From positions 1-64,000 of the forward strand of contig JBMYSW010000011.1 in assembly GCA_049603715.1 (NCBI GenBank): DNA of 64,000 nt, given 5' to 3'. The DNA comes from Pontibacterium sp049603715 (GTDB lineage: Bacteria; Pseudomonadota; Gammaproteobacteria; Pseudomonadales; Balneatricaceae). The position numbers and the translations under genes were made by a program. The notes below the pieces were generated by a model. The model was not told the DNA's origin and did no database searches. It worked only from the letters and a program-made list of their open reading frames with translations. Position 1 is the stretch's first letter. Each line of letters starts with the position of its first letter. Shown piece by piece: positions 16,593-25,258 of the stretch.

Positions 16593-17393
16593 ATGCATCC
16601 TATGATTAACATCGCGCTGCGAGCTGCCCGCTCTGCAGGCGAACAAGCGGTTCGCGCAATCGAACGTTTAGATTTAATGAAAGCCGAGCAAGAAAATATT
16701 GCGAAGTTTGTGTCTGAAACCTGCATCAGCATGGAACGTAATATTGCGGCAACCATCCAAAAAGCTTACCCGCAACATCGCGTGATCGGTGAGTTCAGTG
16801 GTACTCATAACCCCCTAGAAGGCGAAGGTGAGTTTGAATGGCACATCAACCCTGTTGATAACATTGCCAGCTTCTCTAAAGCGCTTCCTTACTTTGCCCT
16901 ATGCATCACAGGCAAAGACAAAGGCAAAGCTACTCACGCCCTTATCATCAACCCAATGATGGCTGAAGAATTTACTGCTAGCTTAGGTAAAGGCGCACAG
17001 TTAAACGGTCGTCGTTTACGTGTAAGCCAAGCTCGCACGCTTGAGCAAGCGGCTATCGGCACAGGTTACTTCAACCGCTCTTCAGATAAAGGCTTTTTCC
17101 AAGCACTTCAAAATACCACAGAGCACCTGATTGCCAGCGACTGCCAACTACATTACTGCGGCTCACCTGCGTTAAGCATTGCTTATACTGCAGCTGGACG
17201 TTTAGATGGTTACTTCCAGTTTGGCTTAAACTCAGCCGAAATCGATGCAGCGCTGCTTATTTTGCAAGAGTCTGGCGGCCTTTCGTGCGACCTAGAAGGC
17301 AATAGCAACGTACGCCAAAGCGGCAACGTCATTGCAGCTAGCCCCAAAATGCTTAAGCAACTTATCCAAGGCATTCGCAAGCCTCAAGCATAA
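16593..17393 (+). CDS. suhB: SuhB homologue with degenerate IMPase active site
   Basis: SuhB is known both as an inositol-1-monophosphatase and as a Nus-complex factor for rRNA antitermination. The 266-residue protein aligns along its whole length with E. coli SuhB (MHPMINIALRAARSAGEQA, GAQLNGRRLR, GSPALSIAYTAAGRLDGYF). The catalytic motifs are eroded: the expected DPLDGT reads NPVDNI, GEESG-like reads GEFSG, and PWDFAAG aligns with AEIDAAL, so one metal-binding Asp is Asn and another is Glu. The fold probably remains while phosphatase activity is likely lost; that is inference. A strong promoter precedes it, and trmJ is divergent, which supports orthology. The plus-strand gene ends at a bidirectional terminator shared with purA. 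Confidence 0.9.
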   Translation: MHPMINIALRAARSAGEQAVRAIERLDLMKAEQENIAKFVSETCISMERNIAATIQKAYPQHRVIGEFSGTHNPLEGEGEFEWHINPVDNIASFSKALPYFALCITGKDKGKATHALIINPMMAEEFTASLGKGAQLNGRRLRVSQARTLEQAAIGTGYFNRSSDKGFFQALQNTTEHLIASDCQLHYCGSPALSIAYTAAGRLDGYFQFGLNSAEIDAALLILQESGGLSCDLEGNSNVRQSGNVIAASPKMLKQLIQGIRKPQA

Positions 17394-17429
17394 GCGACAG
17401 AAACCTAGGTGTTAAAAACGCCTAGGCAT

Positions 17430-17462
17430 AAAAAAACCAAGCTCAGCGGCTTGGTTTTTTTT
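17430..17462 (+). terminator. bidirectional terminator between suhB and purA
   Basis: A-tract, CCAAGC, loop TCAGCG, GCTTGG, T-tract (17431-17460) forms a stem with A-runs on one side and T-runs on the other, so it works on both strands. It separates the convergent suhB and purA genes. A second inverted repeat (CCTAGG at 17404-17409 and 17421-17426) lies just before it. Confidence 0.9.
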
Positions 17463-17512
17463 CGTCTCGCATTTGCGCCCTCGGCAATCAGAGAGCGCAA
17501 CGTCACAATCGC

Positions 17513-18808
17513 TTATTCAGCGAAAGGATGGCGAAGTACGATTGTTTCTACACGATCAGGGCCAGTAGAAATAATATCCACAGGCGCTTCGATCAAGGTC
17601 TCAAGACGCTTGATGTAGTTAACCGCAGCAGCAGGTAGCTCTTCTAGAGACTTAGCACCCACCGTAGAGTCAGTCCAACCTGGCATAGTTTCGTATACTG
17701 GCTCGACTGCTTCGTAGTCTTCACTGCCGCTAAGTGAAGTAACCACCTCACCCGATGCATCTTTGTAACCTACACAGATGTTGATGGTTTCTAGACCATC
17801 AAGTACGTCCAGCTTAGTTAAGCAGATACCTGAGATAGAGTTCACTTGGATAGCGTGCTTTAGTGCAACCGCATCAAACCAACCACAACGACGCGCACGA
17901 CCTGTAGTTGAACCAAACTCGTGACCACGCTCAGCCAAGCGCGCACCAATCTCACAATCCAACTCAGTTGGGAATGGACCGCTACCTACACGCGTTGTGT
18001 ATGCTTTAGTGATACCCAAGATGTAATCAAGGTACAAAGGACCAAAGCCACTACCTGTTGATGTACCGCCAGCGGTGGTATTTGAAGAAGTAACGAACGG
18101 GTAAGTACCGTGGTCGATATCCAACAAAGAACCTTGAGCACCTTCAAACATGATGCTCTTACCGTCTTTGCGGTAGTCGTGCAGCATGCCAGTTACGTCA
18201 GCAACAAGCGGACGAAGCTGCTCAGCCATCGCCAAGGCTTTTTCTAGTTGAGCTTCGTAGTTAACTGGCTCAACTTTGTAGAAGTTTTCTAACTGGAAGT
18301 TATGGTATTCCAACACTTCTTTTAGCTTAGTAGCAAAACGCTCTGCATCCATAAGGTCATCAAGGCGCAAGCCACGGCGTGCAACCTTGTCTTCGTATGC
18401 AGGACCAATACCACGACCGGTTGTACCGATTTTCGCGTTACCACGTGCAATCTCACGCGCTTGATCAAGCGCGATGTGGTAATCAAGAATCAATGGACAT
18501 GCTGGGCTCAAGCGAAGACGGTCACGAACTGGCACGCCGCGCTCTTCTAGCTGAGCCATTTCTTTTAGCAACGCCTCAGGCGAAAGCACAACACCGTTAC
18601 CGATCATGCACATTACGTTGTCACGCAAGATACCTGATGGGATAAGGTGTAATACGGTTTTTTCACCCTCGATTACCAATGTATGACCTGCGTTGTGACC
18701 GCCTTGGAAGCGTGCCACAGCGGATGCTTGGTCTGTTAAAAGATCTACGATCTTACCTTTACCTTCGTCACCCCATTGGGTGCCAAGAACAACGACGTTT
18801 TTGCCCAT
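17513..18808 (-). CDS. purA: adenylosuccinate synthetase
   Basis: PurA joins IMP and aspartate with GTP, the first committed step to AMP. The 431-residue product has the GTP-binding loop WGDEGKGKIVD near the start, the catalytic His region GGHNAGHT, and the QGSLLDIDHGTYPFVTSSNT and GTTGRGIGP motifs. Length is normal. It follows hisZ by 37 bases on the same strand, an arrangement seen in Pseudomonas downstream of hflC. Confidence 0.98.
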   Translation of the reverse strand: MGKNVVVLGTQWGDEGKGKIVDLLTDQASAVARFQGGHNAGHTLVIEGEKTVLHLIPSGILRDNVMCMIGNGVVLSPEALLKEMAQLEERGVPVRDRLRLSPACPLILDYHIALDQAREIARGNAKIGTTGRGIGPAYEDKVARRGLRLDDLMDAERFATKLKEVLEYHNFQLENFYKVEPVNYEAQLEKALAMAEQLRPLVADVTGMLHDYRKDGKSIMFEGAQGSLLDIDHGTYPFVTSSNTTAGGTSTGSGFGPLYLDYILGITKAYTTRVGSGPFPTELDCEIGARLAERGHEFGSTTGRARRCGWFDAVALKHAIQVNSISGICLTKLDVLDGLETINICVGYKDASGEVVTSLSGSEDYEAVEPVYETMPGWTDSTVGAKSLEELPAAAVNYIKRLETLIEAPVDIISTGPDRVETIVLRHPFAE

Positions 18809-18845
18809 TGTTGCCTTCTTGATGTAATTAAAGAAACGGTTTTGG

Positions 18846-20021
18846 TTATAGACTCACTAGAGTCCATTCACCCTCTTGCAGCACCAGCTCAGCACTACAT
18901 TTATTTTGCTCGCTTTCCCCGTCAAGGGTTTGAACAACGCGCTTGCCTTGTGCACGCAAGCTAGCGATTTTCTCTTGCAAGCGACTGTCTTCGCCCGCTG
19001 GTGCTCTTACAAGCAACTTGGCAGCATCTTGCGCACTGGCAAGGTCTACCAAGGTTTTTAGATCGGCACTAAAGCCTGTGGCTGGACGCGCGCGACCAAA
19101 ATCTTTACCAATTTTGTCGTAACGACCGCCTTTAGCCACCGCTTGACCATGCTTTGGTGAGTAAGCAGCAAACACTACACCTGTGTGGTAGTTGTAACCA
19201 CGCAGCTCACTTAAGTCGAAGTAGAGGTCAAGGGCTGGGAAGCGCGCGGCAATGCGAGAGGCCAAAGATGTTAAGTAATCGATTGCCTCAAGCACACTGG
19301 CTGGCGCGCTTTCAAATACTATTTTTGCTTCTGCAAGGGCTTCAACGCCGCCATTTAAACGTGGCAAAGCGTGTAACCATGCTTTGTGTGCTTCTGGTAC
19401 CGATAGCTGCTCCACAAAGCTACTAATTTCTGGCAAGGACTTACGCTCAAGCATATCCAAGTAAGTCGCAGCGTCGGTATCGCTGAGGCCAATTGCCTCT
19501 ACCAAACCAGTAAAGACTTTTACATGGCCCACATCGAGGCTCAATTCTAAGTCAGGGCTTGCTGACTGAAGTGTCGCCACCATAAGCGCAATCACTTCTA
19601 GGTCACTGTCCATACCTGAGTGGCCAAATAACTCTGCGCCAATTTGTAGCGGGTTACGCGACGCCAATGGCTCTGGCGTACGCGCATGAAGTACCGAACC
19701 GCAGTAACAAAGACGGTTAACCGTATGGCTACGCATGCAATGCGCATCAATACGCGCGGCTTGCGGGGTAATATCGGCTCGCACACCTAGCATGCGCCCA
19801 GATAGTTGATCCGTTACCTTAAAGGTATTTACATCAAGCTCACCACCGACACCGGTAAGCAAGGCATCCAAATGCTCAAGCATTGGAGGCATGATTAGCT
19901 CGTAGCCCCATGTATCAAAGAGGTCGAGCAACTGACGACGCATCTGCTCTATTGCTTTTGCTTCCTTAGGAAGTGCTTCTCTAACGCCTTCAGGAAGTAG
20001 CCAACGATCAGCCAATGCCAT
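18846..20021 (-). CDS. hisZ: ATP phosphoribosyltransferase regulatory subunit HisZ
   Basis: HisZ is a catalytically inactive paralogue of histidyl-tRNA synthetase that pairs with short-form HisG for the first step of histidine synthesis. The 391-residue product has class II synthetase-like segments (WGYELIMPPMLEHLDAL, RADITPQAARIDAH, GYNYHTGVVFAAYSP) but lacks the HisS anticodon-binding domain. The location between hflC and purA is typical. The hisG gene is not in the window. A GGAG precedes the start codon. Confidence 0.94.
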   Translation of the reverse strand: MALADRWLLPEGVREALPKEAKAIEQMRRQLLDLFDTWGYELIMPPMLEHLDALLTGVGGELDVNTFKVTDQLSGRMLGVRADITPQAARIDAHCMRSHTVNRLCYCGSVLHARTPEPLASRNPLQIGAELFGHSGMDSDLEVIALMVATLQSASPDLELSLDVGHVKVFTGLVEAIGLSDTDAATYLDMLERKSLPEISSFVEQLSVPEAHKAWLHALPRLNGGVEALAEAKIVFESAPASVLEAIDYLTSLASRIAARFPALDLYFDLSELRGYNYHTGVVFAAYSPKHGQAVAKGGRYDKIGKDFGRARPATGFSADLKTLVDLASAQDAAKLLVRAPAGEDSRLQEKIASLRAQGKRVVQTLDGESEQNKCSAELVLQEGEWTLVSL

Positions 20022-20084
20022 TTAGTACTCCAAAACCATACCATTCGCCCATCAAACACACGACAGGCGAGAAACAATTGCCAC

Positions 20085-20109
20085 AAAAAAACCGGGCCAT
20101 AACCCGGTT
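20085..20109 (-). terminator. terminator-like hairpin upstream of hisZ
   Basis: On the minus strand AACCGGG, loop TTATGG, CCCGGTT (20090-20109) is followed by a run of Ts (20085-20091). It lies 63 bases before hisZ and downstream of the hflC terminator. It could stop residual hflC transcripts, or attenuate a hisZ promoter if one lies upstream of it; I saw no convincing promoter to decide. Confidence 0.75.
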
Positions 20110-20258
20110 GCAGTATTTTACCACGGTTAGCTCTCGTTAATAGTGGTATATGGCTATTAATTACGCACAATTGCGACAAAATCCGCCGGGAATTGCACTC
20201 AAGTCGTATCTGGCTAGACCTAATAGCAACAACCCCACAGCCTAAAGTAGTGATGCCA

Positions 20259-20287
20259 CAAAAAAGGGCAGCCTAAGCTCCCCTTTT
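20259..20287 (-). terminator. Rho-independent terminator after hflC
   Basis: On the minus strand AAAAGGGGAGC, loop TTAG, GCTGCCCTTTT (20262-20287) forms an 11-bp stem with one mismatch, ending in a T-run. It begins 23 bases after the hflC stop codon. Confidence 0.8.
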
Positions 20288-20309
20288 CAATACATCGACT
20301 CAAACCAGC

Positions 20310-21182
20310 TTATCGAGCGTTCGGCTCAGCAAGGTATTTAAAGAAGTCGCTGTCTGGCTCTAGCACCATCATGTTGCCGCCTGTTGCGAAAGATTCGCGG
20401 TAAGCTTGCAAACTACGGTGGAACGAGAAGAACTCAGCGTTGCGGCTGTATGCATCGGCGTAAATAGACGTTGCACGCGCATCACCTTCACCTCGAATCA
20501 ACTCAGACTCACGGAAAGCCTCAGCTACGATAACGGTTTTTTGGCGATCGGCGTCTGCACGAATACCTTCCGCTAGCTCTTTACCACGCGAGCGTAGCTC
20601 ACGGGCTTCACGCTCACGCTCGGTACGCATACGCGCATATACAGAGTCAGATACATCAGGTGGAAGCTCAATACGCTTAACACGCACATCTGTTACCACA
20701 ATACCAAACTCTTCTTGAGCGATTTTACTTAGCGAGCTAGTTAAGTTTTGGATTAGCTCTTCACGCTCACCAGAAACCACTTCGGTTACAGTGCGCGAAC
20801 CAAACTCGTTACGCAAGCCAGTATCTACACGGTCAGACAACAGCTGTGCCGCGCGACGCTCTTCACCCGATGTTGCGGTGTAGAACTTACCTACGTTATC
20901 AATACGCCACTTAACAAAAGAATCCACGATCAGGGTCTTCTTCTCAAGTGTTAGGTAGCTCTGTGGCGTTGCATCTAGCGTTAGCATACGGCCATCAAAG
21001 ATACGTACTTGGTTTACAAACGGCAGCTTAAAGTGCAGACCAGGCTCAATATCAGGGTTAACAATCTCACCAAACTTTAGCAAAACGCCACGTTCGGTTT
21101 CGTTAACCACATAAACTGACTTCATACCGATGATAGCCAGCGCCGCTGCAATCACCACAATAAAAGTTGATGAAGGTTTCAT
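20310..21182 (-). CDS. hflC: FtsH protease modulator HflC
   Basis: HflC forms with HflK a large membrane cage around the FtsH protease. The 290-residue product has an N-terminal membrane anchor (about 6-24), an SPFH/band 7 domain starting near SVYVVNETERGVLLKFG and a helical C-terminal region (RTEREREARELRSRGKE). The family length is normal. It starts two bases after hflK. Confidence 0.97.
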   Translation of the reverse strand: MKPSSTFIVVIAAALAIIGMKSVYVVNETERGVLLKFGEIVNPDIEPGLHFKLPFVNQVRIFDGRMLTLDATPQSYLTLEKKTLIVDSFVKWRIDNVGKFYTATSGEERRAAQLLSDRVDTGLRNEFGSRTVTEVVSGEREELIQNLTSSLSKIAQEEFGIVVTDVRVKRIELPPDVSDSVYARMRTEREREARELRSRGKELAEGIRADADRQKTVIVAEAFRESELIRGEGDARATSIYADAYSRNAEFFSFHRSLQAYRESFATGGNMMVLEPDSDFFKYLAEPNAR

Positions 21183-21184
21183 GA

Positions 21185-22384
21185 TTAGCGACCCTCCCTA
21201 CGTGTTGTTGCCGCTTGACGCTGACGCAGTTGCTCTAGCACTTGATCAGCCACAAGTTTAACGCTGTCGTCATCTAGCTTCATGTATGAAGTTGAAGCAG
21301 GAGACGTCGCTTTTTGTTGCACCGTCATTTCGCTTAGTTTATCCAGCGGTAGATACATCATGTTGTTACCGCCTTCAACGTCCATGAGAACCTTAGGACT
21401 TTGCGACAAGACTTCTTCCATTGTGCTTAGGTACAAGCGCTCGCGCGTTACCTCAGGTGCTTTTTCGTACTCGTCCAGTAGTGCGATGAAACGTTTAGAT
21501 TCACCCTCTGCACGTGCAATCACTTCTTCGCGGTAAGCGTTAGCTTCTTCGATCATACGCTGAGCCTGACCACGCGCTTCTGGCACGATACCGTTGGCGT
21601 AAGATTCAGCTTCGTTCTTGACACGAACTTCGTCTTCTCGCGCACGGATTACATCGTTAAACGCATCCTGCACCTGACTTGGCGCTTTCGCTTCTTTGAT
21701 ATTGACCTTAGAAATTTGCAAACCGGTACCGTAGTTGCGCATGTAATCTTGAATACGCGTTTGCACCTGTACCGATAAGGCTTCACGGCCTTGAGTTAGG
21801 ATAGAGTGCATGTCGGTAGAACCCACAACCTGACGCAATGCAGACTCAGACGCGTGTGACAAGCTGCCTTCTGGGTCACGTACGTTCAACTCAAACAAAC
21901 GTGGATCCTCAATGACGTATTGAACCGCCATATCAATATCTACAATGTTTTCATCTTTTGTAAGCATCAAGGCACGGTTGTTACGGGTACGAACCTCAGT
22001 CACGTTTACTGTGCGTACTTCATCAATCAACGGTGGATTCCACTGCAAACCTGGGCCTACTGTTTCTGAGTATTTACCCAAGCGCAACACAACACCACGC
22101 TCTTTCTCGTCGAGGGTGTACCAGCCGCTTAGGAACCAGCCCAAAAGCACCACTGCAAGCACGACAAGCAACAGCTTTGGACTCGCACTTGAAGGCAAGC
22201 TCGGACCACCCGAACCACCGCCAGTGGACTTTTTACCCAAGCCGAGCTTTTCCATAAACTTTTGCAGTGCTTCATCTAAGTCAGGTGGACCTTGCTCTGG
22301 GCCTTTACGACCACCGCCACCATTGCCACCACCCCAAGGGTCTTTACCATTATTATTGGAACCGCCGGGCTCATTCCAAGCCAT
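21185..22384 (-). CDS. hflK: FtsH protease modulator HflK
   Basis: HflK is the partner of HflC. The 399-residue product has a Gly/Asn/Pro-rich cytoplasmic start (MAWNEPGGSNNNGKDPWGGG), a membrane segment at about 71-88, and an SPFH domain beginning near YTLDEKERGVVLRLGKY. The C-terminus ends in a charged tail rich in Gln and Arg. hflX lies upstream, separated by a hairpin that may set the relative expression of hflX and hflKC. Confidence 0.97.
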   Translation of the reverse strand: MAWNEPGGSNNNGKDPWGGGNGGGGRKGPEQGPPDLDEALQKFMEKLGLGKKSTGGGSGGPSLPSSASPKLLLVVLAVVLLGWFLSGWYTLDEKERGVVLRLGKYSETVGPGLQWNPPLIDEVRTVNVTEVRTRNNRALMLTKDENIVDIDMAVQYVIEDPRLFELNVRDPEGSLSHASESALRQVVGSTDMHSILTQGREALSVQVQTRIQDYMRNYGTGLQISKVNIKEAKAPSQVQDAFNDVIRAREDEVRVKNEAESYANGIVPEARGQAQRMIEEANAYREEVIARAEGESKRFIALLDEYEKAPEVTRERLYLSTMEEVLSQSPKVLMDVEGGNNMMYLPLDKLSEMTVQQKATSPASTSYMKLDDDSVKLVADQVLEQLRQRQAATTRREGR

Positions 22385-22432
22385 GTGTCATCTCCGTCGT
22401 AACTATCAGTTAACAGGCAGATTTAAAGTTAA

Positions 22433-22453
22433 GGCTGGGCTTAAAGCTCAGCC
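22433..22453 (-). terminator. intercistronic hairpin between hflX and hflK
   Basis: The bases GGCTGGGCT and AGCTCAGCC form a 9-bp stem (one G-T pair) with a three-base loop; on the minus strand a weakly T-rich TTAACTTTAAATC follows. It may be a leaky terminator or an RNA-processing or stability element. Confidence 0.4.
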
Positions 22454-22474
22454 CCTCTTAAACAACTATTAAAA

Positions 22475-23791
22475 CTATGCTTTAAGCCATTCTGGCACAG
22501 GCTCTGCGCAACCAAAGCGCTCAGCATCAATACCCAAATGACTCAAAAGCTGCAAAAAGTCTTTCTTTTGCAGTTTTACTTCTAAACAAATTTCGCCCTG
22601 CTCGCTGACGGTTTCAGCCAGCACGGCATTGTTGGCGTATAGCTTTGCACGCAAGTTACCCTCAGACGGTTTAAGCTGCAAGGTATCGTGAAATAACTCA
22701 TCCGATAACAGCTCATCAACCGCTTCAAATAACAGATCAACACCCTCGCCTGTCGCTGCCGACAGCCAAACACGCGTAGGTACACCCATGTCATCTCGAT
22801 CTATACGGGGTTTTTGCCCCGGCATTTTATCGAGCTTGTTAAACACCAACAACGTTGGTCGGTCATGAGCTTTTATTTCTTCCAACACATACTGCACCTG
22901 CGCCATATTATCGGCACGTTCTTCATCAGCACAGTCAACGACATGGAGCAACAGCGTCGCCTCGGTTGTTTCTTGCAAGGTCGCCCTAAAAGACTCAACC
23001 AACTTGTGCGGCAAGTGACGAATAAAGCCCACGGTGTCCGCTAAAATTATGGGGCCAGCATTCTCTAAATCAAGGCGACGAAGCGTCGGATCTAGGGTAG
23101 CGAATAGCTGATCAGCCGCATAAACCTCAGAGGTCGTCATACGATTAAACAGCGTTGACTTGCCTGCGTTGGTGTAGCCCACTAGCGACACTGTCGCAAT
23201 TTCCGATCGAGAACGCGCCCTACGGCCTTGATCACGCTGTTTTCGCACCTTTTCTAGTCGCTTGTGGATACTTTTAATACGGGCACCAAGCAAGCGTCGA
23301 TCAGTTTCTAGCTGAGTTTCACCCGGGCCTCGCAAGCCGATCCCGCCTTTTTGCCGTTCCAAGTGAGTCCAGCCACGCACAAGGCGAGTCGACATATGCT
23401 CCAGCTGAGCAAGCTCAACCTGCAACTTACCTTCGTGTGTACGGGCGCGCTGGGCAAAAATATCAAGGATCAGGCCGGTACGATCAAGCACTCGCGCTTG
23501 AATTTCGCGCTCTATATTGCGCTCTTGGCCTGCAGTGAGGGTGTGATTAAAGATAACCAGCTTGGCTTGGTGCAAGTTAACCAGCTGCTTCAGCTCATCT
23601 AGCTTACCAATACCAATATAAAATTTGGGGTCTGGCTTATGACGCTTGCCAGTTAGAAAAGCGACAGGGTCGGCACCAGCTGATAGCGCAAGCTCCTCGA
23701 GTTCTCGAGGGCTTTCTCGATCTGACTCTTCAGTCAGATCGAGGTGCACTAATACCGCTAGCTCGCCTGAATCAGGACGATCAAAGAACAA
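22475..23791 (-). CDS. hflX: ribosome-splitting GTPase HflX
   Basis: HflX is a GTPase that binds and splits stalled ribosomes, notably under heat stress. The 438-residue product has the N-terminal HflX domain (GKLDELKQLV), the glycine-rich GGIGLRGPGETQLE segment, and a G domain with P-loop VGYTNAGKSTLFNRM (near 200), DTVGFI and NKLDK. The start is a TTG at 23791, supported by the family N-terminus (FFDRPDSGELAVLVH). It is 12 bases downstream of hfq. Confidence 0.96.
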   Translation of the reverse strand: MFFDRPDSGELAVLVHLDLTEESDRESPRELEELALSAGADPVAFLTGKRHKPDPKFYIGIGKLDELKQLVNLHQAKLVIFNHTLTAGQERNIEREIQARVLDRTGLILDIFAQRARTHEGKLQVELAQLEHMSTRLVRGWTHLERQKGGIGLRGPGETQLETDRRLLGARIKSIHKRLEKVRKQRDQGRRARSRSEIATVSLVGYTNAGKSTLFNRMTTSEVYAADQLFATLDPTLRRLDLENAGPIILADTVGFIRHLPHKLVESFRATLQETTEATLLLHVVDCADEERADNMAQVQYVLEEIKAHDRPTLLVFNKLDKMPGQKPRIDRDDMGVPTRVWLSAATGEGVDLLFEAVDELLSDELFHDTLQLKPSEGNLRAKLYANNAVLAETVSEQGEICLEVKLQKKDFLQLLSHLGIDAERFGCAEPVPEWLKA

Positions 23792-23803
23792 TGATTAGTT
23801 GCC

Positions 23804-24043
23804 TCAGCCTACTTTAGGCTCATCAACCGCTGGCAACTTCACTGGACGTGCCGGCACAACAGTCGAGATTGCATGCTTGTAAACCATTTGGCTTACGGTG
23901 TTTTTAAGCAAAATCACAAACTGGTCAAACGACTCAATTTGGCCTTGCAGTTTGATACCGTTGACCAAGAAAATGGACACAGGTACACGCTCCTTACGCA
24001 GCACGTTAAGGTAAGGGTCTTGTAATGATTGCCCTTTTGACAT
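23804..24043 (-). CDS. hfq: RNA chaperone Hfq
   Basis: Hfq is the hexameric Sm-like protein that pairs small RNAs with mRNAs. The 79-residue product has the Sm1 motif (VSIFLVNGIKLQGQIESFDQF) and Sm2 motif (YKHAISTVVP) and starts MSKGQSLQDPYLN. ATG at 24043 is preferred over the much longer open frame because a strong GGAAGGAG lies just upstream. The C-terminal tail is short. It precedes hflX as in E. coli. Confidence 0.98.
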   Translation of the reverse strand: MSKGQSLQDPYLNVLRKERVPVSIFLVNGIKLQGQIESFDQFVILLKNTVSQMVYKHAISTVVPARPVKLPAVDEPKVG

Positions 24044-24289
24044 TGGATAACTCCTTCCTAAAATTCTGTTTCTTATAGAGTAGTTTATAAACTTGGTTGC
24101 GCACCTTGGCCAGCCCCCAAAAGGTTGGACACATAAACCACAGCACACGAAAATTCTTTCAAGCAAATTCCAGCAAAACACGCCTGCTTGGGCGGTTGAT
24201 GACTCGCTGTGTCATCAGACGATCACAAACCGCAACCTCACTTAACGCCGATACTCTAGCGTTTGCAACCTACTGTGAAGTTAACATAG

Positions 24290-24302
24290 GGGCTAATAGC
24301 CC
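24290..24302 (-). other. small hairpin in the hfq leader
   Basis: GGGCT, AAT, AGCCC forms a perfect 5-bp stem shortly after the proposed hfq promoter, in an otherwise featureless 280-base leader. Function unknown; it may be chance. Confidence 0.3.
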
Positions 24303-24323
24303 AGCTTTCAAGGCAAGCCTTAC

Positions 24324-24348
24324 ATTATACAACGACAGAGTCTACTAA
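24324..24348 (-). promoter_or_regulatory. putative hfq promoter inside the end of miaA
   Basis: The minus strand has a perfect -10 TATAAT (24324-24329) whose TAA is the miaA stop codon. A -35-like TTGAAA lies upstream with a 19-base spacer, longer than ideal. E. coli also has hfq promoters within miaA. Confidence 0.55.
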
Positions 24349-25257
24349 TTTCAAGGCTTTATCAAGAATTAGCGCATCTTCTGTGGCTAGCCAGTTCAGC
24401 TTAGGCCAACTTCTTAGCCAAGTCACCTGACGTTTAGCTAATTGCCGAGAGGCCACAATGCCCTTAAAGCGCATCGTGTCGTAGTCCCAAACGCCTTCAA
24501 AGTATTCCCACATTTGGCGGTAACCCACACATCGCATGCTTGGCAGCCCCAAATGCAAGTCACCTCGCTCTTTTAAGGCTCGCACCTCATCCTCAAAACC
24601 TTCGGCTAACATGATGTCAAAGCGCTGTTCGATGCGCTCATGCAGTGTGGCACGATGCTCTGGCATCACAGCAATAGAAACCGCATTAAAGTCGGGAACT
24701 TGCTCTTGCTGACGAGCCCAGTGTTGAGTCAAGGTTTCACCGCTAATACGATAAACCTCAAGTGCCCGCTGAACGCGTTGTGCGTCGTTTGGGTTTAACC
24801 TTTGTGCCGACGTAGGGTCAACCTCGGCTAATAGCTGATGTACATAAGGCCAACCATGTTCAAGGCCAAGCGCATTAATTTCGGCCCGCACCTCAGGCAC
24901 AGACTCAGGAAGATCGGCCATACCCTCCATTAATGCTTTGTAATAAAGCATTGTTCCGCCCACCAGCATCGGGATTTTACCCCGGCTATGTGCCTGTTTT
25001 ATTAAAGCAAGAGCATCGTCGCGAAATTGCGCCGCAGAGTAAGACTCCAGCGGGTCGCAAATATCCATTAGCGCATGAGGATAAGCGGCTAACATTTCGG
25101 CATTTGGCTTGGCAGTGCCGATATCCATACCTCGATAAATAGTCGCCGAATCGACACTAATTATTTCGATATCCAGCTGATCATACAGCGACATCGCCAG
25201 CGCGGTTTTGCCCGAGGCCGTTGGCCCCATCAATAAAATAACCGGTAAGTTAGACAT
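24325..25257 (-). CDS. miaA: tRNA dimethylallyltransferase
   Basis: MiaA adds the dimethylallyl group to A37 of tRNAs reading codons that begin with U. The 310-residue product has the P-loop LMGPTASGKTALAM, the DSATIYRGMDIGTAKP motif, and FNAVSIAVMPEHRATLHERI further on. It starts one base after the mutL-side spacing of the operon: miaA begins just downstream of mutL on the minus strand. Length normal. Confidence 0.97.
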   Translation of the reverse strand: MSNLPVILLMGPTASGKTALAMSLYDQLDIEIISVDSATIYRGMDIGTAKPNAEMLAAYPHALMDICDPLESYSAAQFRDDALALIKQAHSRGKIPMLVGGTMLYYKALMEGMADLPESVPEVRAEINALGLEHGWPYVHQLLAEVDPTSAQRLNPNDAQRVQRALEVYRISGETLTQHWARQQEQVPDFNAVSIAVMPEHRATLHERIEQRFDIMLAEGFEDEVRALKERGDLHLGLPSMRCVGYRQMWEYFEGVWDYDTMRFKGIVASRQLAKRQVTWLRSWPKLNWLATEDALILDKALKLVDSVVV

Positions 25258-25258
25258 C

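Noticed and set aside
21945..22472. 175-residue plus-strand open frame
   Set aside because: Antisense to the Gly/Pro-rich start of hflK, without any family similarity.
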